From positions 1 to 22,348 of the forward strand of contig DJMA01000036.1 of the NCBI GenBank assembly GCA_002436415.1: 22,348 nucleotides of DNA, read 5' to 3'. This document shows, one piece after another, positions 6,617 to 15,560 of this stretch (its first letter is position 1; each line of letters begins with the position of its first letter). The notes beneath the pieces are model-generated. The model did not search any database and had not been told where the DNA came from. It was given only the letters and a program-made list of their open reading frames with translations. Made by a program: the position numbers and the translations under genes. Source of the DNA: Bdellovibrionaceae bacterium UBA6502. GTDB lineage: Bacteria; Bdellovibrionota; Bdellovibrionia; Bdellovibrionales; UBA840.

Positions 6617-7155
6617 GTAAGGAGAGCCTTTTTTTTAATTAAATTTAGAAATCGAGTTGAAAAAAACTTGTTATGCTGGCCAAAGTTAGCCTGATCAGGG
6701 GTTAAAAAATTATCGTCGCTCAATCATACGCAAAAATCTCACAGTCTCAAAAAAAATGAATCTAATTAGCAAAAATACTCACTACTCAGTGGTCTGTTAA
6801 TGACTTTGAAGATCCGTTAAGCCAATAAGTTTAAACTAGGCTACCTAATTTCGTTGAACTCTTGGATTCCGTATTTAAACTTAAAGTAATTCTAATTTTT
6901 AAAATCTCTTATATGGTGTTCATACAATCTTTGATGATTTCATTTCCAGTCTATCAAAAAGCCATTTCTTTAAATTTTTAAAAAAACCTTAAATATACTG
7001 ATGTAGGATTTTGAGACATTGATTAAATTTTAAAGAATAGCCGATTTAATAAAGGATACTTTCAATATTAGCCCCATAAATGCACGTATTATTAAGCACT
7101 TACCATACAAAGTAATGGCTTGATGATTGCAAGAAATAATCATGGGGAGACTATT
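6617..7155. other. AT-rich intergenic region
   Basis: About 540 nt of very AT-rich sequence between two plus-strand genes. Apart from the weak terminator at its start it holds a perfect 10-bp palindrome, CCTGATCAGG (6690-6699), within a longer imperfect dyad TTAgcCTGATCAGgggTTAA. No translated small ORF with a ribosome-binding site was found on either strand. Confidence 0.3.
6619..6636 (+). terminator. Weak terminator after the TraB/GumN gene
   Basis: AAGG (6619-6622) and CCTT (6627-6630) form a 4-bp stem with an AGAG loop, running into T8 immediately after the stop codon. The stem is short but the U-tract is good. Confidence 0.35.
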
Positions 7156-8304
7156 ATGTATATAAAGCTTAAAGCGATATATGTTCTTATTCTTTTTTCA
7201 ATGAATTTGTTTGCAAATCCAGAGAGTGAAAACTATAAAAAAAATGAAGAACAATTAGCGGCTCAAATCCTTAGCGCTAACTATAACGAAGTGGTAAAAT
7301 CATATGGCCTAATCCCAGTAAGTCAGAATTCAAAAGGCGAACTATTTGACCCTAAAGAATTTTACAAAAATAAAGACAAGACTAGAGATGAGTTAATCAA
7401 AATTTTGTCAAATGCATTAAAAGAAAAAGGCTCTATTAACCACCTTCTAGAGAGGCTAGTAAAATCTAACGAAGAAACACAAAAAATATTCTTAAATACT
7501 TTTGAAGAATACAAAAACCAAAGCATTAACAATGATTCGTTAAATGAATTGGTAACTGATTCTATAAGTTCTTTTAGTACAGGTACCCGCCTTTCTGAGG
7601 ATAATTTTAAAGAATTATTAAAGCTCTTTTCAAGCGGAAATCACCTTAATCTTGAAGAACTTTATTGCTCCTCGGTTGAAAACTTACTTAATGCAGAGGA
7701 CAGTAATTGCTATAGCTTAGACGCTGAACAAGAATGGGCTGCTAAAATCCCAGAATTAAAAAGAATAATAATACATTTGAAGGATCAGATAGGAAACACT
7801 CCAATTTATTGTAAAGGGGTACCTGTGGATCGCTATATTGTCGCAATGAAAGAATTCTTAGAAAGAAATAAGGCCACTCTTCCTGGTTACGTAAGAAACC
7901 TTTGCCAAGGACATATAAAAGAAAAAGATTTGCTAGCCTTAGTAATTCAAAAAGACAAAGAAAATGTTTTTAATGAAGTCGAGGGCAATAATCAAAAAAT
8001 TAAATTAGGTAAATATATCAACAAAAGCTTTAAACTAACAGTCGATGGACAAGAAATGGATTTAAAAGTTCATTACAGGTCATGTTCTGAGGACGGAGAT
8101 ATCAGCGAAGAAACATTGAAAAAGTATGCTATTAACCTATTTGATGTAAAATCTTGGTATGTTCAAAAAAATAAATATGTTTTTCATGAATATAAAAGTA
8201 AGTGTGGAGGAGAATTTCATTTCACAACAGACACACCTATAACAACTAACTCGAATCCAAAGATCGAATTAACACCGGTACAAAATAGAAGGCAAATAAG
8301 GTAA
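7156..8304 (+). CDS. Secreted protein of unknown function
   Basis: 382 residues from the ATG at 7156, chosen over an ATG at 7120/7123 because GGGGAG lies 7 nt upstream and because it places a signal peptide at the very start (IKLKAIYVLILFSMNLFANP, cleavage after about residue 20). The mature protein is hydrophilic, with mixed-charge helices to about residue 200. The C-terminal half, with several cysteines (IYCKGVP, NLCQGH, YRSCSED, SKCGGEF), looks like a compact beta-rich domain ending SWYVQKNKYVFHEY. The even spread of cysteines suggests periplasmic disulfides. I recognise no family. It converges on the HtrA-like gene with 47 nt between the stop codons. Confidence 0.7.
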   Translation: MYIKLKAIYVLILFSMNLFANPESENYKKNEEQLAAQILSANYNEVVKSYGLIPVSQNSKGELFDPKEFYKNKDKTRDELIKILSNALKEKGSINHLLERLVKSNEETQKIFLNTFEEYKNQSINNDSLNELVTDSISSFSTGTRLSEDNFKELLKLFSSGNHLNLEELYCSSVENLLNAEDSNCYSLDAEQEWAAKIPELKRIIIHLKDQIGNTPIYCKGVPVDRYIVAMKEFLERNKATLPGYVRNLCQGHIKEKDLLALVIQKDKENVFNEVEGNNQKIKLGKYINKSFKLTVDGQEMDLKVHYRSCSEDGDISEETLKKYAINLFDVKSWYVQKNKYVFHEYKSKCGGEFHFTTDTPITTNSNPKIELTPVQNRRQIR

Positions 8305-8305
8305 T

Positions 8306-8328
8306 TAGCTTAACAAAGCTATTTTGGA
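8306..8328 (+). terminator. Short terminator hairpin between convergent genes
   Basis: TAGCTT (8306-8311) and AAGCTA (8316-8321) form a 6-bp stem with a 4-nt loop, followed on the plus strand by TTTTGGATTTT. It lies just after the stop at 8304. The other strand has no U-run, so it serves mainly the plus-strand gene. Confidence 0.5.
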
Positions 8329-8351
8329 TTTTGCTATAGGTATATGTTTTT

Positions 8352-9803
8352 TCAATCTAATTTTTTTGAAGTTCCTATGGGATTACATACCCAGTCTTGG
8401 GACAATCCATTACGAACAACTTCACAGGTTCTAGTGATGCTATTTCTATCGATACTGACATTTGATATTCTTTCAGAAGATGTATAGTAATAGTCTAAAT
8501 AACTTAAAGTGAAATGGTTCTTAGAACCCATTCTAATAAGAGCTTGCTCCATATCATTGATAGAATTAATCTCGATCCCATCTATTTCTGTTATAACTAA
8601 ATATGTTTTACCTGGAGATTTTGCAGGACTACCTGTTAGATTTAATATTGGCGCACCAGGAAGCGAATAAGGAGAATATACTCCTGTTTGATTAATTCCT
8701 AAAGAAAACCTAAGGCTTGCCGTCACTTCATGAAACACTGAGCCTGCAAACTCTATGTATTTTGTAATTTTATAATTCTCAGCATTTTTTACAGGTAAGG
8801 AAGAAACAAGGACTTCCCCTCTTCTCATAAATTCTACTTCAACATTTTCTCCGACCTTTGTATTTAGATAACGATCTAGTTCTAACAAATTATCTAAAAA
8901 GAAAAGTCCATCAACGGATAGTAAAATATCACCAGGCTTAAAAACTTTGCTAGATTCTGAGAGTGGGTCCACCTGATTAATTTGGATCAATTTCGGCGTA
9001 TCTCCGATTTTTATAACAGAATCCGAGCTATCTTGTTCCCATAAAGTCATTAGTCGATCAGAGGCTGATTGGTATTTTATAGCATCGGCTACTTTTACGT
9101 ATTTTAACTTTAAACCAACTTCTGCTCTGCGAATCTCCTTACCTTCAATGATGTCATCAATAACATTTTTTAGGTAATCTATAGGGAGTTCAAAGCTATT
9201 AGGTCCTTTCCCAGCAAAATGAATCGCTACCACCTTAGCCTCGTCATTCACAACGGCACTTCCACTACTGCCACCGGCCCTTAACATATTAGTACGGATA
9301 ACGAGGGAATGCCTTTTACCATCGGTCTCAGTTAAACTACTAACGACACCCTGGGCAATGGAATATTCCTGACCATCACTATGACCGACTAAAAATACTG
9401 GATCTCGTAATTTAAGATCATAGACACTTCCAAGTTCTACTTCATCAATTGTTTCAAAAATCTCTGATGATTTGGGATCGTACTTTAAAATTGAAAAATC
9501 ATGATCAAAGTCATAATAAACCAGTTTGGCTGAAACGCTTGAACCTTGCCAAAAACTAATTTCTATTAAAGAGGAATGAGCAGGAGCAACATGTCTATTA
9601 GTCACCACTAGTCCTAGATCTTTATTAACGATAAAGCCGGTACCAAACCATGAACCATTACTATCTGCTTCAAAAAAATTAGAAGAACTTACCTGAACTT
9701 TAACCACTGCTGGTTTTAAACTTTCTAAAACCGCATTCATATTAGTTGCAAATGTACATATGGATGGAATAAATACAGCGACAAAAACAATTAAATTCTT
9801 CAT
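8352..9803 (-). CDS. HtrA/DegP-like exported serine protease with PDZ domains
   Basis: 483 residues. A signal peptide (1-19, ending CTFA) sends it to the periplasm. The chymotrypsin-type protease domain (about 25-225) carries the triad His71 (TNRH), Asp102 (DFDHDFSIL) and Ser180 (GGSSGSAV, the GxSG motif). Two PDZ-like regions follow: about 228-340 (GDILLSVDG...) and about 360-445 (ITEIDGIEINSINDMEQAL). This is the order of DegP-type quality-control proteases that degrade or refold misfolded envelope proteins. The GSSGS nucleophile loop replaces the usual GNSGGP, a departure worth noting although Ser and Gly are intact. AAGGGA precedes the ATG. It is monocistronic. Confidence 0.9.
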   Translation of the reverse strand: MKNLIVFVAVFIPSICTFATNMNAVLESLKPAVVKVQVSSSNFFEADSNGSWFGTGFIVNKDLGLVVTNRHVAPAHSSLIEISFWQGSSVSAKLVYYDFDHDFSILKYDPKSSEIFETIDEVELGSVYDLKLRDPVFLVGHSDGQEYSIAQGVVSSLTETDGKRHSLVIRTNMLRAGGSSGSAVVNDEAKVVAIHFAGKGPNSFELPIDYLKNVIDDIIEGKEIRRAEVGLKLKYVKVADAIKYQSASDRLMTLWEQDSSDSVIKIGDTPKLIQINQVDPLSESSKVFKPGDILLSVDGLFFLDNLLELDRYLNTKVGENVEVEFMRRGEVLVSSLPVKNAENYKITKYIEFAGSVFHEVTASLRFSLGINQTGVYSPYSLPGAPILNLTGSPAKSPGKTYLVITEIDGIEINSINDMEQALIRMGSKNHFTLSYLDYYYTSSERISNVSIDRNSITRTCEVVRNGLSQDWVCNPIGTSKKLD

Positions 9804-10076
9804 GAAGATCCCTTTAAATCTCTAAAAGCCTCTGGTTTCAATCAGCTGTCTAATCGGTTAAAAAAGACACTTTGCCTATTGTGACCTAAGCTCATATTTC
9901 TAATCTTTTTAGCTTAAACAATTATGCAATATACCACAGCGGCTCTAAATCTGCGTTCATTTTGCTATAAGCTTCCAAAAGTACTCAGCTTTTGTAGGTG
10001 TTATAGATCTATCTGTAATTTATACAAGTATGAATGTGATTTTGCGCTAGTGTTGAAACTACTAAAAAATTAATTT

Positions 10077-10250
10077 TAAAACTTAGAAACTGGCCCCTTT
10101 AATTGCGGATAGACTTTAATAAGTATTGAAAAAGCTTTGTTTAATTACATTTGTCCGAATTTTGATTTTCTTTGCAATGAATATAGTAAAGAAATTAAAG
10201 GATTTAAATCTGATTCATCCGCAATTAAAGGGGCCAGTTTCTAAAACTTA
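10077..10250. mobile_element. MITE with 25-bp perfect TIRs and 9-bp target duplication
   Basis: A 156-bp non-coding element (10086-10241). Its ends are perfect inverted repeats of 25 bp: 10086-10110, beginning GAAACTGGCCCC and ending TTGCGGAT, and its exact reverse complement at 10217-10241. The 9-mer TAAAACTTA abuts both ends (10077-10085 and 10242-10250), as expected of a target duplication made by a transposase. The 106-bp interior is AT-rich and carries no ORF, so it must be mobilised in trans by an IS with the same ends. The perfect TIRs and duplication suggest recent insertion. I cannot assign an IS family; 8-10-bp duplications occur in several. Confidence 0.8.
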
Positions 10251-10258
10251 ATAAAATA

Positions 10259-10330
10259 ACCGACTCCCTTGATTGCGGATGAAAATAGCTAAGCCTCGAA
10301 AATCCGCTTTTAATCATCCGCCTTTAAAAG
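10259..10330. repeat. Decayed relative of the MITE termini
   Basis: 10259-10280 (ACCGACTCCCTTGATTGCGG, then AT) matches the inner 22 bases of the left TIR at 17 positions, in the same orientation. ATCCGCCTTTAAAAG (10316-10330) matches the inverse at 12 of 15. A second GCGGATGA/TCATCCGC pair (10275-10282 with 10314-10321) and TAGCTAA/TTAGCTA (10286-10292 with 10333-10339) cross rather than nest. This looks like an older, degraded copy next to the intact MITE. It lies directly after the stop of the minus-strand gene and may act as its transcript end. Confidence 0.45.
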
Positions 10331-10346
10331 ATTTAGCTACAAAACC

Positions 10347-11768
10347 TTAATTTTTGCTTAAAAGGTGGCACGAATATCTTTCGTCAGCATTTTGTTTTTT
10401 CGTGTCATTAACGCATTCGATAAATTCTGGGTCTAACTCTAGCAGATATTTTGTGAAAAAATCAGCAAGTACATTGAAAGATCCATCTATGCTTCGGCGA
10501 ATCCACCAAGCATAGTATTTACTCAATACTCCATTAATATCTTTCACCTCTTTGTGAGCGTTTACATATCTGTTGTTTTGGCTGAAAACCCAGAACGCCG
10601 ATTTAGCGCTCTTTACCTTCTTGGAAACTCTTATATGGCGCATATAATTAAGCTTATCATTAACGAAGCCATTTCGTTTGGCAAAGTCTAAGGCTAAAAA
10701 TAATTTCTGCGCTTGGGGCTTAAACCATTCTTCATATCTTTTTTTAAAAATACTACCTGGCAAAACCGCATAGCTCGCGTCGAAAAATTGAATAAACTTT
10801 TTTAAAGAAGAAACATTATAGTGACGAAACTCTTCATTGTTTTTAGCTAAATACCAAAGATCAAAATACCTTTCGTTGTAAGTATTTGTAAAAAGAAAAC
10901 TCTCTGTTGCGTTCATCATTTTAGAAAATTGACTAAGTTTGCAGACTAAACTCTTCAATTGACCTACTTTAAAGTAATCAAATTGAAAGCAATTGCTATT
11001 CATGTTCTGATTAAAATAAGTAAGCTCAATACTAAGTCCTTGTAAAAACTGCGAGCGTAGTGCATCAAGATTACTGTTTACATCAGAACTCCAGCTTTCG
11101 TCTTCAAGACGAGCTAACTTTTTGGTAAACTTTGTTTTTTTAACGTAACGAAAATAGTTTTCAAATGAAATTTGAATCTCTTCTAAAAAACAAGTAGATG
11201 TCTTGGGATATAAAACACGAAGACTTTCGAGAAACAACAACGACAACTTTTGAAGTTTCTCCTCTTCGGTGCTTAAACTGCTTCCTAGTTTGAAAAAATC
11301 CTCCGTTAAAAAAGTTTTCTTGCCAATTGTAATTGCGCCTAAGCTTAAGCCATAATTACTTCCATTAAAATTTGTGGGGTAATTACCTGCGCAAAGATAG
11401 TGATTAAAAAGTTTCTCAGAAGTCTTAAGCTGAAATTGAAGGTCTTCATTGTTATCACTGTAAAGATAATAATCCCTTTCTAATGGAATAATCTCCGTGC
11501 TCTCTATTAACTTTTTCTTATGCTCCTTAGATATTGGCAACTCTTTTATAAATTTCACAAGATCTTTATGTAAAACACCAAATTCATCAGCAAACTTAGT
11601 AGAACTAATAGGCTGATAAATGGAATTCAAATGAGAAGACATACTCACATAAACTGGTTCCTTTGAGGTCTTATCTATTACGATGATTCCCCCGCCTCCG
11701 CCTTCAGTAGCTGCTAATACATGATTACAAAATACCAATAATAAAAACAACATTGTAAACAGTTTCAT
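10347..11768 (-). CDS. Secreted protein with Gly5 run, paired with a TIGR02147 regulator
   Basis: 473 residues. Signal peptide 1-19 (NHVLA, then A) is followed almost at once by GGGGG (23-27) and then IIVIDK. Other visible elements are CAGNYPTNFNG (126-136) and the hydrophobic helix LSLLFLESLRVLY (175-187). The second Gly-run protein of this window has NYPT and LILHEFMGL in corresponding order, so the two are probably distant relatives. The C-terminal half is basic and helical. The function is unknown; export to the periplasm or beyond is likely. Its ATG overlaps the stop of the upstream regulator gene (ATGA), so the two are translationally coupled. An AAGGAA ribosome-binding site lies inside the regulator's end. 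Confidence 0.75.
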   Translation of the reverse strand: MKLFTMLFLLLVFCNHVLAATEGGGGGIIVIDKTSKEPVYVSMSSHLNSIYQPISSTKFADEFGVLHKDLVKFIKELPISKEHKKKLIESTEIIPLERDYYLYSDNNEDLQFQLKTSEKLFNHYLCAGNYPTNFNGSNYGLSLGAITIGKKTFLTEDFFKLGSSLSTEEEKLQKLSLLFLESLRVLYPKTSTCFLEEIQISFENYFRYVKKTKFTKKLARLEDESWSSDVNSNLDALRSQFLQGLSIELTYFNQNMNSNCFQFDYFKVGQLKSLVCKLSQFSKMMNATESFLFTNTYNERYFDLWYLAKNNEEFRHYNVSSLKKFIQFFDASYAVLPGSIFKKRYEEWFKPQAQKLFLALDFAKRNGFVNDKLNYMRHIRVSKKVKSAKSAFWVFSQNNRYVNAHKEVKDINGVLSKYYAWWIRRSIDGSFNVLADFFTKYLLELDPEFIECVNDTKKQNADERYSCHLLSKN

Positions 11769-12496
11769 TTCTTTTTCCTTTCCTTTGATAAAGGGAATAA
11801 TTGGATACCTAAATTATATACTTGAGTTTGTTTGCCATTTTCGAGTAGCTCAGCCATCTCTCTTCGAAAGGCTTTAATTTTTTTCCTGGCAAGTGGAAGA
11901 TTGTTTTTGTCGATAGCCATCGTTATAGAAGTAATGTCTTTGTCTTCGGCTTTGCAGTTATAAATTGCTTCCAGTGCTTTTTCAATGAGTTGAGACTGAA
12001 ACTTTTTATGGGCACTAGAAGTTATATCTTCAGAGTAGTTGGTGTGAAAGCCTGAAGATCTATGATAGGTCTTTCCCTTTTTGGTGATAAGTTCTAAGCG
12101 CTCTAGTCTATCCAAAGCAATTTTGACCTCTGCTTGATTGATCCCTAATTGCAGAGCGATGCTTGAAGGCTTATGATCAATTCCAGGAATACCAATGAGT
12201 TCTAAAATTGCTGTATGATACCAGTCAGACATTACTGTAAAGGCATCTAAGGCAATCATTTGGTACTCGGATGTTTTGGGCACCTGAGAAAACTCTATTT
12301 CAATTTCAGGTTTTCCTAGTTTTTCCGTAAATCGGTCCAATGTCTTTTGAGAGATTTTTCTTTTTCCTGAAAGAATTTGCGACAAAGAAGAAGAGTCTAT
12401 TTCTAAAAAACTAGCGAATGCACGAATAGAATAGCGAGAGTTTCGCTTACATCTGTTGGTATATTCATTTTGTAGCCATATTCTGTACTCAGTCAT
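11765..12496 (-). CDS. TIGR02147/DUF4423 family regulator
   Basis: 243 residues. The N-terminal 60 residues form a helix-turn-helix: YRIWLQNEYTNRCKRNSRYS, then IRAFASFLEIDSSSLSQILSGKR. This is the characteristic opening of TIGR02147 proteins, a paralogous family of Fibrobacter and Bdellovibrionota. The middle region, DWYHTAILELIGIPG (81-110), and the winged segment EVKIALDRLERLELITKKG followed by YNLGIQLFPLSK at the end are DUF4423 signatures. It is cytoplasmic and presumably binds DNA; the target is inferred to be the co-transcribed secreted-protein gene it overlaps by 4 nt. No Shine-Dalgarno sequence precedes the ATG (CCAAGCGC), so it may initiate weakly or on a leaderless transcript. Confidence 0.85.
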   Translation of the reverse strand: MTEYRIWLQNEYTNRCKRNSRYSIRAFASFLEIDSSSLSQILSGKRKISQKTLDRFTEKLGKPEIEIEFSQVPKTSEYQMIALDAFTVMSDWYHTAILELIGIPGIDHKPSSIALQLGINQAEVKIALDRLERLELITKKGKTYHRSSGFHTNYSEDITSSAHKKFQSQLIEKALEAIYNCKAEDKDITSITMAIDKNNLPLARKKIKAFRREMAELLENGKQTQVYNLGIQLFPLSKERKKK

Positions 12497-12539
12497 GCGC
12501 TTGGTTTAGCACAGAAAAGCTTAGTTTTAGACAATAAAA

Positions 12540-12566
12540 GCCGCAAAGCGCGGCAGAAAATGCCGC
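12540..12566 (-). terminator. Three-arm alternative hairpin, likely terminator
   Basis: GCCGC (12540-12544), GCGGC (12550-12554) and GCCGC (12562-12566) share one middle arm that can pair either way. On the minus strand the first hairpin to form is GCGGCA/TGCCGC; the competing one, GCCGC-GCTTT-GCGGC, is followed by UUUUAUUG. It lies about 100 nt after the repeat lipoprotein and 44 nt before the regulator start, so it can terminate the former and possibly attenuate the latter. A further short hairpin, CAAGG/CCTTG (12623-12639), lies nearer the lipoprotein stop. Confidence 0.55.
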
Positions 12567-12661
12567 AAAAATAGAATTTTTAAATAAAGTTGCATACTTA
12601 GAGAATATTCGCGAAGCGTCGACAAGGGCTCAAGCCTTGTAGCTCCGGGCAATAAAATGTT

Positions 12662-15560
12662 TTAGTCAAAGCTTCCCGTAGCGCTCATAATACCAACGAA
12701 GATGTCAAATCCTCCCGCGTGAGCTTCTGCGAAAGAGCCGGTTGTAAGACCTGAAAATACAAGATTTCCTGATGAGTCAGTACTCATCTCCGTCAAATAA
12801 TCATCACCATCAGCCTTTGAGCCCATTGTCGTAGTGCCAAACTGAATGAGCCCATTACCACCAAAACTATTATCTAAAGCACCTGATGTTGTAAGTTTCA
12901 CAACAAACGCGTCCCTGTCCCCACCGATTGGCTCTTCCAGTGAACTAGCTGTGCTTCCGCCTAAGAATATTTTCCCTGAAGCATCAAGTTGCATAGCAAC
13001 GCCGAAGTCATTTCCATTTGCTACTGAGCCCATAGTTAAGTTACCTAGTTGAACTATGCCATCAACACTAAAGCTTGTATCCAAAGCTCCAGAGCTTGTT
13101 ATCCTTGCGATTAATATATCAGCCCCCCCGGCATTAGCTTCCCCTAGTGATCCAAAGGTATAGCCAACTAGCAATGGCCTGTCAGAAGAATCTAATATTA
13201 ATTCAGATAAATAGTCACTAGCACTTGCCCCAGCACCAATCGTTACATTACCAAGCTGAATAATTCCATCACCACTGAAGCTTGTATCCAATGCACCTGC
13301 TGAAGTTAGTTTAATGACAAAAATATCCGCACTGCCGGCATTTGCTTCGCCTAAAGAACCGTAGGTATGGCCTCCAAGGTATAAATTATCGGAGGCATCT
13401 ATCTCCATACTTCTTAAATAATCAACGCTACTTGCATTCGCACCGATCGTAGTATCACCTAATTGTACTATACCATCGCCGCTAAAGCTCGCATCTAAAA
13501 AACCATTCGTAGTCAGTTTTGCTACAAATATATCAGCACTACTCCCGCTACTATTAGCATTTGTCTCGCCAAAGTCACCTCCGGTGTAGCCACCGATTAT
13601 TAAATCGCCAGTGGAGGAAAATTTCATTGTTGTTAGACGATCTATTTTACTAGCTCTTACACCTAGTGTTGAATTACCTAGTTGCACAACTCCACTTCCG
13701 CCAAAACTAGGATCTAGCTCTCCCGCGGATGTTATCTTGGCGACAAATACATCTGATTGTCCAGCATTAGCTTCTCCTAATGCCCCTTGAGTTTCTCCTC
13801 CGATATATACATTCCCTGATGAATCGACTAAAATGGCACTAACACTATCATTGTTAGAAGCCCCAGAACCAATTGTAGATTTTCCTAGTTGCAAAATGCC
13901 ATCTCCACTAAAACTTGGATCTAGTACTCCTCCAGGTGTAAGTTTAATGACAAAAACATCATCGAACCCACCACTCTCTTCTCCAAAAAAGCTGTTCGTT
14001 TGTCCTGCGAGATAGATATTCCCACTAGCATCTAAATCCATAGAATGTATCTCTTCATCGCCGCTGTTTCCTGCCCCAAGGGATTCTTTGCCTAACTGAA
14101 AAATACCATTATCACTGTAACTAGAATCTAATGCTCCTGATGAGTTTAGTTTAGCTAAAAAGAGATCCATTCCTCCTGAAGCAAGCTCACCCATTGAGCC
14201 AATCGTTTGACCAGCGATAAAAATATTCCCTGAAGAATCTAGAAGCGAAACATTTGCATGGTCAGCAGAATAGGAAGCTGCTCCTATCGTAACGCTTCCA
14301 AATTGAAGCATGCCATCACTACTAAAACTAGTATCTAAGGCACCATTAGAAGTTAGCCTTACAATAAGTGCATCGTAAGACCCTCCACTAGCCTCTCCTA
14401 TCGAACCCTGTGTACTTCCAGAAATTAAAACTTTATTCGAAGAATCCACCTCAAGATCATAAATATTTTCAAAGCCAATGGCGGCTGAACCAATTGTTAT
14501 GTTTCCCAACTGGATTATGCCATCACCTCCAAAACTAGTGTCTAAAACTCCAGATGAGGTAATTTTAGCCACAAAAATATCTGGAGCCAAGGCACCATTG
14601 GCTTCACCAATCGAACCAGTGGTAGCTCCGCCAAGGAGAATATTTTCGCTTGAATCGAAGCTAATAGAATTACTAATATCATAGCTGTTAGCACCAGCTC
14701 CAACACTTACGTTTCCCAATTGAAGTATTCCACTGCCATTAAAACTGGTGTCTAGTACTCCAGTAGATTTTATCTTGGCAATAAAAACATCAGACAGGCC
14801 GGCATTTGCTTCGCCTAAAGAACCAGTTGTGTAACCTGCGATAACTAGGTCGCCTGAACTAGTTACCAACAAACCTGTGACGCTTTCACTCCCACTAGCT
14901 CCTGTGCCAACACTTACGTTTCCTAATTGAAATATTCCGTCACCGCTAAAGCCAGTGTCTAATACCCCTTCTGAGGTGATCTTATAAACTAATACATCAG
15001 CATTACCGGCATTAGCTTCGCCTATTGCGCCACTAGTAGAGCCAGCAATGTATATGTTTCCAGAGGAATCAAATTCGAAAAAAGCAGAAGATTCATAACC
15101 ACTTGCCGCAGTACCAATAGTTTCACTTCCAAATTGAAGAATTCCATCGTCACTAAATGTAGTGTCTAAAGAACCAGTTGGAGTAATTCTAGCGATAAAC
15201 ATATCCGAGTAACCAGCGTTGGTTTCCCCAAGCGACCCTGCAGTAACGCCTGTTATCACTATATTCCCAGAGGAATCTATTTTTAGATCATTCACATAGT
15301 CAGCCTTATTGGCACCATCTCCAATGGATAACTTACCTAATTGTAAAACACGCCCTTTGTTAAAATTAGGATCCAAACTTCCTGAGGAAGTTAATTTTAA
15401 AACAAATACATCCTCTTCGCCAGCATTTGGCTCCCCTAAAGAACTATTGGTACGACCAGCGAGAAAAACTCCTCCTGAAGAATCAAATTTAGCAGCTGAA
15501 ATAAACTCGTCACCACCAGCATTTAATCCAAAGCTATTAAAGCCTAGCTGGCTTATCTTT
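12662..15560. repeat. About 14 tandem 207-bp coding repeats
   Basis: At DNA level the delta-60 array repeats every ~207 bp with strong identity in the GEANAG and LDTSFSGDG segments. Insertions are few: one repeat near 13540-13570 carries an extra SSGSS-type stretch. Such an array can lose or gain units by recombination. Confidence 0.75.

Larger units (their letters stand above)
9804..10346. other. Intergenic region holding a MITE
   Basis: About 540 nt between two minus-strand genes. The part 9804-10076 is AT-rich; I saw only possible promoter sequence for the protease gene in it. The rest is occupied by the inverted-repeat element at 10086-10241 and the decayed repeats at 10259-10330. There is no ORF of note. 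Confidence 0.5.

Noticed and set aside
6442..6723. 93-codon minus-strand frame overlapping the TraB/GumN gene end
   Set aside because: TTG start, no ribosome-binding site, and half of it is antisense to a clear gene; no recognisable domain.
12662..15560. Regularly spaced repeats that could suggest a CRISPR-like array
   Set aside because: The period is about 207 bp, in frame, and encodes delta-60 protein repeats; no short repeat-spacer pattern exists.
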